From Thermodesulfobacteriaceae bacterium UBA6232 (GTDB lineage Bacteria > Desulfobacterota > Thermodesulfobacteria > Thermodesulfobacteriales > Thermodesulfobacteriaceae): a stretch of 33,419 bases of DNA. The DNA lies in assembly GCA_002441555.1 (NCBI GenBank), contig DJWK01000001.1, positions 44,542 through 77,960 of the forward strand. The letters are read 5' to 3'. The position numbers were made by a program, and so were the translations under genes. Positions 23,654 to 32,527 of this stretch are shown in pieces. The notes under the pieces were generated by a model. It saw only the letters and a program-made list of their open reading frames with translations, did not search any database and was not told the DNA's origin. Positions within the stretch are counted from its first letter, which is position 1; each line of letters opens with the position of its first letter.

Positions 23654-25096
23654 TCACACAATTACATCAACCTTCTCTATTTCGCTAATTTTTAGCACCT
23701 TTATGGTATTTGTAGTCCCTGGTATTCCCAAGGGATAGCCATAGGTTAAAACAATGGTATCCTCTGGTTGAAAGGTTTCAGAAAGAAAAAAGTTTTTTAT
23801 CAAAGGAAAGATAGCAGTAATATCTTCCTGAGGATCAATAACCCCAAGGGGAATAACTCCCCTTAACAAGGCAAGCTTTCTCAAAACTTCTTTTTTATGG
23901 GTTATGACTAAAATAGGGACTTTTGGCCTAAGCTGAGAAACCCTTTTTAAAGACTCACCTGTTTGGGTGAGAACTACTATAGCTCTACTTTTAAGCTGTT
24001 CAGCAAGATAAACTGCACTTGAGGCAATAGCTCTATCCCTTATATTCTCAGAGACCTGCGATATTCTCTCATAAGAATACCTTTCGCTCTCTTCAATCAC
24101 CTTTTGCATGACTTTTACAGCTTCCAGTGGATATCTCCCTGCAGCGGTCTCATCAGAAAGCATAAGAGCATCAGCACTGTCCCATACAGCATTGGCAATG
24201 TCTGAAACCTCTGCTCTTGTTGGAAAAGGGGCGTTAACCATAGAAGTTAACATCTGAGTAGCAACAATTACAAGTTTTCCTCGCTTAACAGCCTTATTAA
24301 TTATTTTCTTTTGAAGCACAGGCACCTTTTCCAGAGGAACCTCTATCCCAAGATCACCTCTTGCAATCATAACTCCATCTGCCACTTCAAGAATTTCCTC
24401 AAGATTTTCAAGGGCACTCTTTTTTTCTATTTTGGCTATAACCCAAGAAGAACTTCCAAGATCCTTTAAAAGCTCTTTGCACTTTTTAACATCCTCTGCA
24501 GTGCTTACAAAAGAAACTGCCACATAATCAAAACCAAGGGAAGCTCCAAACTTCAAGTCTTCCATATCCTTAGAAGTTAAAGCCGAAAGAGGTAGCTCTA
24601 TTCCGATAAAATTTATACCCTTTCTTGAGGAAATGGGACCACCATGAATTATCTTACAAATAATTTTTTCCTTTTCTTTCTTGATTACTTTGCCCCTGAT
24701 ATAACCATCAGCTAAAGTTACCTCTACTCCAGGCTCTACCCTCTCCAAAATTTCAGGCATTTCAAGATAGACTCTTCCAATCCCCTGAGAATAACCACTT
24801 TCCACAGGATAACTATAAATCTCAAGAATATCCTCTTTTTTCACCTCAAAGGGTTTTTCTACCTCTCCGATTCTAAGCTTAGGTCCACCTAAATCCTGAA
24901 TTAAAATTGCACACTTTCCTAACTCCCTTTCTAAATTTTTCAAAGTTTCAACTCCCTTCTTAAAAAACTCATAATCTGCATGGGAAAAATTAAAACGAAA
25001 GCCCTCAACTCCTATCATCAAAAATTCTCGAAGTATTGAAGGATCCGCTGAAGAAGGACCAAAGGTCACTATAATTTTAGTGGCTCTTTGGTTCAA
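23654..25096 (-). CDS. pyk: Pyk, pyruvate kinase
   Basis: A 480-residue glycolytic enzyme converting phosphoenolpyruvate and ADP into pyruvate and ATP. It shows T-K-I-I-V-T-F-G-P-S-S at the N-terminus, R-F-N-F-S-H, D-L-G-G-P-K-L-R, the signature I-A-K-I-E, M-I-A-R-G-D-L-G-I-E, and P-T-R-A-E-V-S-D-I-A-N-A-V. The C-terminal regulatory domain is present. The start is TTG, overlapping the pyrC stop (TTGA), so translation is probably coupled; a GAGG site lies ~11 bases upstream. Last gene of the operon. Confidence 0.95.
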   Translation of the reverse strand: MNQRATKIIVTFGPSSADPSILREFLMIGVEGFRFNFSHADYEFFKKGVETLKNLERELGKCAILIQDLGGPKLRIGEVEKPFEVKKEDILEIYSYPVESGYSQGIGRVYLEMPEILERVEPGVEVTLADGYIRGKVIKKEKEKIICKIIHGGPISSRKGINFIGIELPLSALTSKDMEDLKFGASLGFDYVAVSFVSTAEDVKKCKELLKDLGSSSWVIAKIEKKSALENLEEILEVADGVMIARGDLGIEVPLEKVPVLQKKIINKAVKRGKLVIVATQMLTSMVNAPFPTRAEVSDIANAVWDSADALMLSDETAAGRYPLEAVKVMQKVIEESERYSYERISQVSENIRDRAIASSAVYLAEQLKSRAIVVLTQTGESLKRVSQLRPKVPILVITHKKEVLRKLALLRGVIPLGVIDPQEDITAIFPLIKNFFLSETFQPEDTIVLTYGYPLGIPGTTNTIKVLKISEIEKVDVIV

Positions 25097-26367
25097 AGGT
25101 GAATTATCCTCTTTTCAAGAATAACCGTTTTCACTCTACCCTTAAGCTCCCGCCCAAGAAGAGGTGTGTTTTTGCTCTTTGACTGAATGAAATCCTCTGT
25201 GACAAGATAGCGCTCCTCCGGGTCAAAAATAACCACTTCTGCTGGTGCACCCTCTTTAAAACTCGGTGGCTCTATTTTCAAAACCTTGGAAGGATTGGTA
25301 ATCAAGTATTGAAGAAGCTTAAGCTCCGAAAGAAGGCCCTCTCTCACAAGATTAAAACTCAAAGGTAATAAAAACTGAACCCCTATCATGCCAAAGCTTG
25401 CAAGTTCAAATTCCACTTCCTTCTCAAGGGGGCTATGGGGAGCATGATCACTGGCAATGACCTCAATAAGCCCCTCTTTCAGGGCTTCTTTTATGGCCTC
25501 AACATCCTCTTCTGTTCTTAAGGGAGGATTTACTTTGGCATTGGTATTGTAACCTTCAACCTCCTTTTCTGTAAAAGTAAAATAATGAGGACAGGTCTCT
25601 GCAGTAAAGGGTATCCCCTCCTCTTTTGCCCATCTCAAAAAAGGAAGATTTTCTTTAACCGATAAATGGGCAAGATGAAGAGGTGTCCCAGTTTCCCTGG
25701 CAAGAAGAAGATCTCTAACAACTGCAACGGTTTCAGCAGAAGCTGGAATCCCTTTAAGCCCGAGCCTAGCAGAAAGCTTTCCTTCATTTATTTGGCCCCT
25801 AAAGGAAAGCTTTGGATCTTCACAATGAGAAATCACCGGAAGGTCAAAATTTTTGGCATAAAGAAGAGCCCTTTTCATAAGGGAAGAATCAGCCACCCAT
25901 TTTCCGTCATCGGAAACCGCAACTGCCCCTGCTTTTTTGAGCCTTCCAAATTCGGCAAGCTCTTTTCCTTCTTGTCCTTTGGTTATGGCAGCAATGGGAT
26001 AAACCTTAACCGAGGCCTTCTCTCTTGCCCTTTTTAAAATATAGGAGGTTACCTCAGGAGCGTCATTAACGGGTTTGGTATTAGGCATGCAGGCCACCCG
26101 AAGAACTCCTCCATAGAGGGCAGCTCTCGTTCCACTTTCAATATCCTCCTTCCACTCCTCTCCCGGCTCCCTCAAATGCACATGTATATCTACAAGACCG
26201 GGAAAAACAAGCTTTCCGCGGCAATCAATAATTTCTAAATCTTTTTCGGAAATCTCAATTTCTCTTCCAAAGCCCTTAATTTTTCCCTCTTCAATAAGAA
26301 GATCACCAATGAAATCAATTCCCAGCGTTGGATCAAGAAGGCGTCCCTTTTTTAATAAAAGCTTCAT
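25093..26367 (-). CDS. pyrC: PyrC, dihydroorotase (class I, metal-dependent)
   Basis: A 424-residue amidohydrolase for the third step of pyrimidine synthesis. Metal ligands are visible in D-I-H-V-H-L-R-E-P-G (near 58), S-H-C-E-D, L-H-L-A-H-L and A-S-D-H-A-P-H. The substrate phrase M-P-N-T-K-P is present. AGGAGA ribosome site. It sits 3 bases after pyrB, and in Aquifex the two homologous enzymes form a complex, so a physical partnership is plausible here. Confidence 0.95.
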   Translation of the reverse strand: MKLLLKKGRLLDPTLGIDFIGDLLIEEGKIKGFGREIEISEKDLEIIDCRGKLVFPGLVDIHVHLREPGEEWKEDIESGTRAALYGGVLRVACMPNTKPVNDAPEVTSYILKRAREKASVKVYPIAAITKGQEGKELAEFGRLKKAGAVAVSDDGKWVADSSLMKRALLYAKNFDLPVISHCEDPKLSFRGQINEGKLSARLGLKGIPASAETVAVVRDLLLARETGTPLHLAHLSVKENLPFLRWAKEEGIPFTAETCPHYFTFTEKEVEGYNTNAKVNPPLRTEEDVEAIKEALKEGLIEVIASDHAPHSPLEKEVEFELASFGMIGVQFLLPLSFNLVREGLLSELKLLQYLITNPSKVLKIEPPSFKEGAPAEVVIFDPEERYLVTEDFIQSKSKNTPLLGRELKGRVKTVILEKRIIHL

Positions 26368-26370
26368 TTT

Positions 26371-27300
26371 TTAATCTCCTGAAAGGAGTCTCAAAAGAAC
26401 TGCCATTCTTACAGCAACTCCGTTTTCCACTTGTTCAAGGATTACCTGAAAGGGGTACTTTTCCATCTCATAGGAGAGCTCAACCCCCCAGTTGATAGGG
26501 CCTGGATGCATAAGAAGGGCCCCTTCTTTAATAAGCTCTAAGTGCCTTGGGGTAAGGCCAAAGTTTTCGGCATATTCTTGAAGAGTAGGTATAAAGGGCT
26601 CCCCATGCCTTTCCCTCTGAATTCTTAAGGCAATAACCACATCAGCATCCCTTAGAGCCTCTTCCATTTTGTAGCAAATCTTAAAGCCTCCGGGTCTAAT
26701 CTCAAAAAATTCGGCCTCCTTTGGTTCTGGAAGGAGATGCGCAGGGCCTGTAACATAAACTGTTGATCCCATTTTTTGGAAACCAAGAATATCAGAATGA
26801 GCCACCCTGCTGTGCTTGATATCACCCACTATGGCAACCTTTAGGCCTGCTAAGGTTCCAAGCTTCTCTTTAACGGTTAACATATCAAGAAGGGCCTGAG
26901 TGGGATGCTCATGAATCCCATCTCCTGCATTAACCACAGGAATTTTTAAATGCTTTGCAAGAAAATGAGGAGTTCCTGAAAGATTGTGCCGTATGACCAC
27001 CAAATTTACTCCTAAAGCATAGAGATTTTTTACGGTATCAAGAATGGTCTCTCCCTTTTCAAGACTACTTCCTTTAGCAGAAAAACTCATGGTATCAGCA
27101 GAAAGTACTTTGCAGGCCCTTTCAAAGGAAAACTTAGTGCGAGTTGAGGGCTCATAAAACAAAAGAAGAACAAGTTTCCCCCTAAGAGTTGGCACCTTGG
27201 GAATGGGTCTTTCAAGTATTTCTTTAAGATTTTCAGAAAGCTCAAGAATCTCCTTTATGGTTTCTGAAGAGAGGCTATAAATATCAAGAAGATGCCTCAT
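26371..27300 (-). CDS. pyrB: PyrB, aspartate carbamoyltransferase catalytic chain
   Basis: A 309-residue enzyme joining carbamoyl phosphate and aspartate. The carbamoyl-phosphate loop is S-T-R-T-K-F-S-F-E (usually S-T-R-T-R), and H-P-T-Q-A-L-L-D and G-D-I-K-H-S-R-V-A-H-S are standard. The loop near residue 270 reads H-P-G-P-I-N-W-G-V-E, with Trp where Arg is usual in this position. The ATG at 27300 gives the normal family start (M-R-H-L-L); the TTG at 27306 is an unlikely alternative. No pyrI regulatory chain is present. It abuts the LOG-family gene and pyrC. Confidence 0.94.
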   Translation of the reverse strand: MRHLLDIYSLSSETIKEILELSENLKEILERPIPKVPTLRGKLVLLLFYEPSTRTKFSFERACKVLSADTMSFSAKGSSLEKGETILDTVKNLYALGVNLVVIRHNLSGTPHFLAKHLKIPVVNAGDGIHEHPTQALLDMLTVKEKLGTLAGLKVAIVGDIKHSRVAHSDILGFQKMGSTVYVTGPAHLLPEPKEAEFFEIRPGGFKICYKMEEALRDADVVIALRIQRERHGEPFIPTLQEYAENFGLTPRHLELIKEGALLMHPGPINWGVELSYEMEKYPFQVILEQVENGVAVRMAVLLRLLSGD

Positions 27301-27302
27301 CT

Positions 27303-27983
27303 TCAAATCCAGAGCCTTTCTTTGATATAATTTACAATCTCCTGAGGCTCATCAATTATGGTAAATATATTAAGGTCTGCGTCAGAAATTTTTTGATTAG
27401 GGATTAAAGTTTTGGTAAACCAGCTATAAAGGGGCTTCCAGAAATTTTTTTCTACAAGCACTATGGGAACAGGTCTTATCTTTTTGGTTTGAACCAGGGT
27501 TAAAATTTCAAACATTTCATCCATGGTGCCAAATCCACCTGGGAAAAAGACAAAGGCAACGGAATACTTGGCAAGCATAACCTTTCTTACAAAGAAATAT
27601 CTGAATTCAAGTTTCACATTGGCATAAGGATTGGGCTCCTGCTCAAAGGGAAGCCTAATATTCAGGCCAACGGAGTATCCTCCAGCCTCTGAAGCCCCTT
27701 TATTTGCAGCTTCCATCACCCCAGGGCCTCCTCCTGTGATTACGGAAAAACCTGCCTTAACGAGAAGCTTACCCAGTTCATAGGCCTTTTGATAATCAGG
27801 ATGCTCTGGCTTAGTTCTTGCAGAGCCAAAAATGGTAACCCCAGGATAAACCCTTGGTAAAACCTCAAATCCCTCCACAAACTCCGCAAGAATTCTAAAG
27901 AGCCTCCAGGACTCCTTGGCATGAAGGCTTTCAAGAACATATTGTTTTTCTTCAAAAAAGCGATTCCTATTCTCCTCAGCCAC
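27303..27983 (-). CDS. LOG-family protein (TIGR00730-type, possible nucleotide 5'-monophosphate phosphoribohydrolase)
   Basis: A 226-residue Rossmann-like protein with the family motif P-G-G-F-G-T-M-D-E and V-I-T-G-G-G-P-G-V-M-E-A-A-N-K-G-A. LOG proteins are often mislabelled lysine decarboxylases; characterised ones release the base from nucleoside monophosphates. Start is GTG at 27983 with GAGGAG site, overlapping recO by 8 bases. Its place next to pyrB/pyrC hints at nucleotide metabolism. Confidence 0.88.
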   Translation of the reverse strand: MAEENRNRFFEEKQYVLESLHAKESWRLFRILAEFVEGFEVLPRVYPGVTIFGSARTKPEHPDYQKAYELGKLLVKAGFSVITGGGPGVMEAANKGASEAGGYSVGLNIRLPFEQEPNPYANVKLEFRYFFVRKVMLAKYSVAFVFFPGGFGTMDEMFEILTLVQTKKIRPVPIVLVEKNFWKPLYSWFTKTLIPNQKISDADLNIFTIIDEPQEIVNYIKERLWI

Positions 27984-28731
27984 TGAGGAACTCCTCTTTC
28001 AAAATTCTTAAAGACCTTGGCTCCCAATCAAAATGATAAGCAAAGAATTCTTCCACAAGACGGATTAAAAGAGAATTTTCGGTAGTTGATAAACCCTTCA
28101 TTAAGGTTTCAACCTCATTGAGTTCTTTTATTCTAACAATCTTTCTCAAAAGGTCAATCTGATTTAAACTCAAGGAATAAGAGGCACTATCTTTGCAGGA
28201 AAAACACAAAATTCCGCCTGAGGGGACAGAAAAATAATAAATTCTTTTTGGTTCCCTCCCACAACTTACACACTCCCAAACCTGAGGATAGAGCCCGCAA
28301 ATTTGAAGCCACTTTAATTCAAAAAAGATTTTGGCCTCATTGAGGTTAAAAGGCTCTTTTTTATCAAGAAATTTTATAAAATTAATCAACCATTCAAAAT
28401 CGCTTTTTTTTAAAGCCTCAGGCGAGGTAAAATCAAGTATTTCAGAAACATAAGAGAAAAAATAAAATTTAGAAGGCATCCATCTTAGGCTTTCAGGAAG
28501 ATAAAGAAGATCTGCTCCTTCAAGAATAAGTATTTTCCCCTTTTGAGGCTTTCTTAAATGGACCTTTAAATAAGTAAGATCTTCAAGAAGATTAAGAAAG
28601 CGCCTTCTTGATTTTTGGGCCCCCTTGGCAAGGGCCCTTATCTTTCCACCAGGGGTTAAAAAGATTACCAGTAAATCTATTTCATTTCTTACTTCTTTAT
28701 CAAGAACTAAGGCAGGAAGAGAAAAAAGCAC
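27976..28731 (-). CDS. recO: RecO, recombination mediator protein
   Basis: A 251-residue repair protein that helps load RecA onto SSB-coated DNA with RecR. The N-terminal OB fold has A-L-V-L-D-K-E-V and G-K-I-R-A-L-A-K-G-A-Q-K-S-R-R-R-F. A zinc finger with C-V-S-C and C-F-S-C lies at about residues 155-180, and the C-terminal helical domain follows. It starts at GTG 28731, one base after the TAA of the upstream chaperone gene, with no Shine-Dalgarno site, suggesting coupling. Confidence 0.9.
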   Translation of the reverse strand: MLFSLPALVLDKEVRNEIDLLVIFLTPGGKIRALAKGAQKSRRRFLNLLEDLTYLKVHLRKPQKGKILILEGADLLYLPESLRWMPSKFYFFSYVSEILDFTSPEALKKSDFEWLINFIKFLDKKEPFNLNEAKIFFELKWLQICGLYPQVWECVSCGREPKRIYYFSVPSGGILCFSCKDSASYSLSLNQIDLLRKIVRIKELNEVETLMKGLSTTENSLLIRLVEEFFAYHFDWEPRSLRILKEEFLSG

Positions 28732-28732
28732 T

Positions 28733-29620
28733 TTAAATATAAATTTTTATAAACTTACTCTCCTTTAAATCCTTTATCCATTTTTCAATGTAACTTTGGG
28801 CCTTTTTCTGAAAAAGCTTTTCATAAAGTTCCTCTTTCACCTCTTCATAGGTAGGAGGAGTTCCCGAAGCCCTTTTGAGAAGTCTTATAATCTGAAAAAC
28901 CTCTCCCCTTTTTTGAGGAGGAAGCACCTCTCCAGGTTTAAGATTTTTAAGTCCCTCAAGAATTTTTGGGTCAAGCTCTTTCTCTTTAAAGACCTCTTTG
29001 AAATAATTTGTCTGGTCTCTGTAATTTTTCACTATGGCATCAAAGCTTCTTCCCTGTAAAAGCTCTTCATATATGTCTTTAACAAGTAATTCCTCTTTAA
29101 CAATCAAAATTTCAAGTTCATATTTTGGCTCAGGATCATAATTTTTAACAAGCTCCTTATAAGCCTCCTTTAACTCCTCTTCAGGAATGGCAATTTTTTC
29201 CCTGACAGTCAATTGAATAAATTTAATCTTCATCAACTGATCTCTTATTTTTTCCCTAAAATTTTTATCCTCAAGGGTTGAGTTGGCATTTTTAAAATTT
29301 TCCTTGATATAATAATCTATCTCTTCGTCTGTAACTTTTATATTATACTTTTTGGCCTCAAGCCCAATTAAGGTATCTTCAATCCACTGATCAAGAACCT
29401 CTTTTCTTATTTGTTTTTTTAGGTTCTCTATTTCAAGAGGGTCCATTCCAGGCTTAAAATAAGTTTTGTAAAAGGGTTCAGCCATTTTATCAAGTTCATA
29501 AAGAGTTAAAACCTCATCCCCTACCACAGCAACAATTTTGTTAACAATTTTTCCGGCAAAAAGAGGCGAAACCCAAATGAAAATGAAAAGAAAAATTATT
29601 ATTACAAAAAACTTTTTCAT
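28733..29620 (-). CDS. SurA-like periplasmic chaperone/peptidylprolyl isomerase
   Basis: A 295-residue exported protein with an N-terminal signal peptide (~1-22) and a SurA N-terminal helical domain (K-I-V-A-V-V-G-D-E-V-L-T-L-Y-E-L). A degenerate parvulin-like domain spans about 160-255 (L-K-P-G-E-V-L-P-P and V-F-Q-I-I-R-L). Such proteins escort outer-membrane proteins across the periplasm. Neighbours DegP and PpiC fit a protein-quality-control set. Isomerase activity is uncertain because the parvulin domain is short. Confidence 0.82.
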   Translation of the reverse strand: MKKFFVIIIFLFIFIWVSPLFAGKIVNKIVAVVGDEVLTLYELDKMAEPFYKTYFKPGMDPLEIENLKKQIRKEVLDQWIEDTLIGLEAKKYNIKVTDEEIDYYIKENFKNANSTLEDKNFREKIRDQLMKIKFIQLTVREKIAIPEEELKEAYKELVKNYDPEPKYELEILIVKEELLVKDIYEELLQGRSFDAIVKNYRDQTNYFKEVFKEKELDPKILEGLKNLKPGEVLPPQKRGEVFQIIRLLKRASGTPPTYEEVKEELYEKLFQKKAQSYIEKWIKDLKESKFIKIYI

Positions 29621-29631
29621 ACTAAGTTCTT

Positions 29632-31110
29632 CTATTCAAGGGATAGGGTAACATAAAACTTTCCCCTTTCTGTCCTGATCCCGAGAAGCAAACTTTTTCT
29701 GTTTTTGTAATTTTTCAAAACCTCAAAAAACTCAAGGGAATTTTTTATCTTTTTCCCAAAGATCTCCTCTATAACCATTCCAGGATAGAGCCCTGCAAAA
29801 TCAGCGGGTGTATCAGGAATTACCTCAACAATTACCACTCCTCTAATCTTAGAGGGAATGCCAAATCTCTTTGCAATATCGGGAGTGAGATCGGAAACAA
29901 TAATACCAAATTCTTCGAGAAGATCTTGCAATTCCTGAAGTTCAGCTTTAGAAGTAAGAATGCCCCTTTTGGGGGCCTCAATTGTGGCTTTAACAATTTT
30001 CTTTTCACCATTGCGGATGATTTCAAGCTCAACCTCAGTTCCTGGCTTAAGAATAAGAATCTGACTTCTCAATTCCGAGGCATTTCTAACAGGTTTTCCA
30101 TTCACCTTTATAATTACATCCTTTTCTTTAAGCCCAGCTTTAGCAGCAGGAGAGTCAGGAATTATCTCAGTAATAAGAACTCCTTCTGTAACTTTGAGCC
30201 CGAGCTCTTTTGCAAGATCCGGAGTAAGATCTTGAATAACAACCCCCAGCCAGCCCCTTTCCACTTTTCCTTTGGTCTTAAGTTGCTCAACCACAGTTTT
30301 TACAATGTTTATGGGAATTGCAAAGCCTATTCCCATATATCCGCCTGACCTTGAAAATATAGCGGTATTCATTCCTATAACTTCTCCCTTTAAATTAAGA
30401 AGGGGCCCTCCAGAGTTTCCAGGATTTATAGCTGCATCCGTTTGAATAAAATCCTCTATATCGGTAACTCCTATTCCGCTTCTTCCCTTGGCACTGACTA
30501 CCCCTACTGTGACCGTATGAGTAAGCCCAAAGGGATTTCCGATAGCTATAACCCACTCACCAACCCTTATCATATCAGAATTTCCAAGAGGTAAAGTGGG
30601 AAGATTATTGGCATCAACCTTTATCAATGCCACATCAGAAAAGGGATCAGTTCCAACCACCTTTCCTTGAAAAACTCTTCCGTCAAGAAGCTTAACGGTT
30701 ATCTTCTGCGCCTTTTCAACCACATGATTATTGGTTACAATATATCCATCTTTGGAAATAATAAACCCGGAACCTGCTCCCCTTTCCCTGAATCTCGGAG
30801 GAGAGAAAAATCTTCTGAAAAACTCATCCCCAAAAAAATCAAAGGGATGAAATCCCGGAGTTCCTGTAACCACCCTTTCTGTTTCTATATAAACTACTGC
30901 AGGAGCTGACCTTTCAGCAACAACGGAAAAGGCTTCAGACAATTTTTGAGCAAGTTGAATCCCCTCTTCCTTTAAAACCTTTCCATCCTCTGCAATTCCG
31001 CCCTCAGGTTTAAAAAGATTTAAATGCTGATAAACCTCTCTTCCTGCAAATCCTAAAAGAAAGGCAAGCAAAACAATTATTATAATCTTTGGGAAGGTGA
31101 TTTTTTTCAT
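29632..31110 (-). CDS. degP: DegP/HtrA (Do) periplasmic serine protease with two PDZ domains
   Basis: A 492-residue envelope protease/chaperone. An N-terminal signal anchor spans ~7-23. The trypsin-like domain has catalytic His129 (N-N-H-V-V-E), Asp159 (D-P-F-S-D-V-A-L) and Ser233 (G-N-S-G-G-P-L). PDZ1 begins at R-G-W-L-G-V-V-I-Q and contains S-P-A-A-K-A-G-L; PDZ2 contains T-P-A-D-F-A-G-L-Y-P-G. Length and layout are normal for the Do family. It overlaps the upstream exonuclease-like gene by 4 bases and precedes the SurA-like gene by 11. Confidence 0.95.
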   Translation of the reverse strand: MKKITFPKIIIIVLLAFLLGFAGREVYQHLNLFKPEGGIAEDGKVLKEEGIQLAQKLSEAFSVVAERSAPAVVYIETERVVTGTPGFHPFDFFGDEFFRRFFSPPRFRERGAGSGFIISKDGYIVTNNHVVEKAQKITVKLLDGRVFQGKVVGTDPFSDVALIKVDANNLPTLPLGNSDMIRVGEWVIAIGNPFGLTHTVTVGVVSAKGRSGIGVTDIEDFIQTDAAINPGNSGGPLLNLKGEVIGMNTAIFSRSGGYMGIGFAIPINIVKTVVEQLKTKGKVERGWLGVVIQDLTPDLAKELGLKVTEGVLITEIIPDSPAAKAGLKEKDVIIKVNGKPVRNASELRSQILILKPGTEVELEIIRNGEKKIVKATIEAPKRGILTSKAELQELQDLLEEFGIIVSDLTPDIAKRFGIPSKIRGVVIVEVIPDTPADFAGLYPGMVIEEIFGKKIKNSLEFFEVLKNYKNRKSLLLGIRTERGKFYVTLSLE

Positions 31111-31649
31111 AAAGCTTTCCTCCTTTCTGAAAAAATTTTATTTATAATATAATCCAAAATAATTTTCAGGTTAAGAACATCTTCCCTGTTATAAAGAAGT
31201 AATTTCCTCAATGCGGATCTATCCCTTTCTTCTTTCCATTTTTTCCAGAGTTTTACAGCGGTATAACCGTTAAATCCCTCTGTTTTTCTCTCAATGCCGA
31301 GGGCCTTTTCTATCCTTTTTAACCCGCCCTTTAAACCTACAAGGCTTGTTAAATGAAAAAGATCAAGATGAATTCTCGGATATTCCAGATTTTGAAAGGT
31401 CTTTTTTATAAAGGGAAGGTCAAAATTTTCTCCTCCAAAGGTTATCCAGATGGGAGTTGTTTCAAGAAATCTTAAAGCCTTTTCAAAGTTTAAACCCTTA
31501 ACAAAGGCATAGTATCTCCCATTTTTACAGATTCCAATAACAGTAATATCATTTTTTTCTTTGGAAAGACCTTCTGTCTCAATATCAAGAAAAAGGGCTT
31601 CCTTCTGAAATTTTAAATAGACTTCAAGAAGTTTTATCTTTTCTCTCAC
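31107..31649 (-). CDS. RNase H-like (YprB-type DEDDy) 3'-5' exonuclease domain protein
   Basis: A 180-residue cytosolic protein with a nuclease fold. The acidic motifs are F-L-D-I-E-T-E-G near residue 20 (D-x-E), F-D-L-P-F-I-K, H-L-D-L-F-H-L, and Y-N-R-E-D-V near 155 (Y-x-x-x-D), the order of DEDDy exonucleases. It starts with GTG at 31649 and overlaps the PPIase gene by 26 bases. The substrate is unknown; a role in DNA or RNA trimming is inferred from the fold. Confidence 0.8.
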   Translation of the reverse strand: MREKIKLLEVYLKFQKEALFLDIETEGLSKEKNDITVIGICKNGRYYAFVKGLNFEKALRFLETTPIWITFGGENFDLPFIKKTFQNLEYPRIHLDLFHLTSLVGLKGGLKRIEKALGIERKTEGFNGYTAVKLWKKWKEERDRSALRKLLLYNREDVLNLKIILDYIINKIFSERRKAL

Positions 31650-32517
31650 CGCTTTCCTTTTCTAAATAAATCTTTGGCTGATACTTTTTGACAAGATCTT
31701 CAAGCATTTTTTTCATGGCTTCTCTTTCCTTCTCTCTCTTAAGGCTTTCTCTTACCTGATCTTTAACCTTCTCAAAGGGTAAAATTTCTTCGGGTATCCT
31801 TTTTTCAACCCTTACAAGATGATAACCATAGGGAGACAAAATGGGCTGGCTTATCTCTCCTGGCTTTAATTTAAAAACCCTCTCTTCAAATTCAGGAATT
31901 GTTTCACCTCTCCTTAAAATCCCCAAGTCACCTCCCTTTTCTCGAGAGGCGGTATCATCAGAATAAATTTTGGCATATTCTTCAAATTTCGCCCCCTTTA
32001 CAAGTTGGGCCCTTATTTGTTTTGCCTTATTTAAAGCCTTTTCTTTGGTTTTATTATCCGCATCCTTGGGAACGTATATTAAAATGTGTTTAAGCTTTAC
32101 TCCCTCAGGCTGCTTGAATTCCTCTTTATGCTTTTGATAATATTCCTTCATTTCTGTTTCAGAAACTTTAATTTCTGGTAAGCTTTTTTGCAAATAAGCC
32201 TCTGCAAGGATCATTTTTTCGCTCTCAAAGAGTTTTCTTTTTACTTCGGGATCTTCGGGAAGTTTAGTATCTTTTGCTGCTAAATAAAGAAGGGTTATAT
32301 TAACCCACCTTTCTACAAGGCCCTTTTCTATCTGTGCCTTAAGAAAAGGTTGGGCTTTTAGAATAGCTTCAATCCTTGGATCTTCTTTTATGAGCCTTTC
32401 AAGCTCGCTTTCTGTAAGTTTATAAGGCCCAACTTCAGCAAGTATCCTCTCAGAAAAAGCCCTTCCAGAAAGAAGAAAAACAGCCAAAAATCCCATTAAA
32501 ATAAGAATTTTTTTCAT
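31624..32517 (-). CDS. PpiC/parvulin-type periplasmic peptidylprolyl isomerase
   Basis: A 297-residue exported foldase. The signal peptide spans ~1-22 (A-F-S). A SurA-N-like helical region follows, then a full parvulin domain at about residues 138-240 with L-K-H-I-L, S-D-D-T-A-S-R-E-K-G-G-D-L-G, F-K-L-K-P-G-E-I-S-Q-P and G-Y-H-L-V-R-V. The C-terminus is Lys/Glu-rich. The parvulin domain is better preserved than in the SurA-like paralogue at 28733, so this is likely the active isomerase of the pair. Confidence 0.9.
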   Translation of the reverse strand: MKKILILMGFLAVFLLSGRAFSERILAEVGPYKLTESELERLIKEDPRIEAILKAQPFLKAQIEKGLVERWVNITLLYLAAKDTKLPEDPEVKRKLFESEKMILAEAYLQKSLPEIKVSETEMKEYYQKHKEEFKQPEGVKLKHILIYVPKDADNKTKEKALNKAKQIRAQLVKGAKFEEYAKIYSDDTASREKGGDLGILRRGETIPEFEERVFKLKPGEISQPILSPYGYHLVRVEKRIPEEILPFEKVKDQVRESLKREKEREAMKKMLEDLVKKYQPKIYLEKESGERKDKTS

Positions 32518-32527
32518 AAAACCCCCT

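Noticed and set aside
29926..30348. A 140-codon plus-strand frame inside the DegP gene
   Set aside because: It lies antisense to the conserved PDZ region of DegP and shows low-complexity, non-family sequence; it is a coding shadow.
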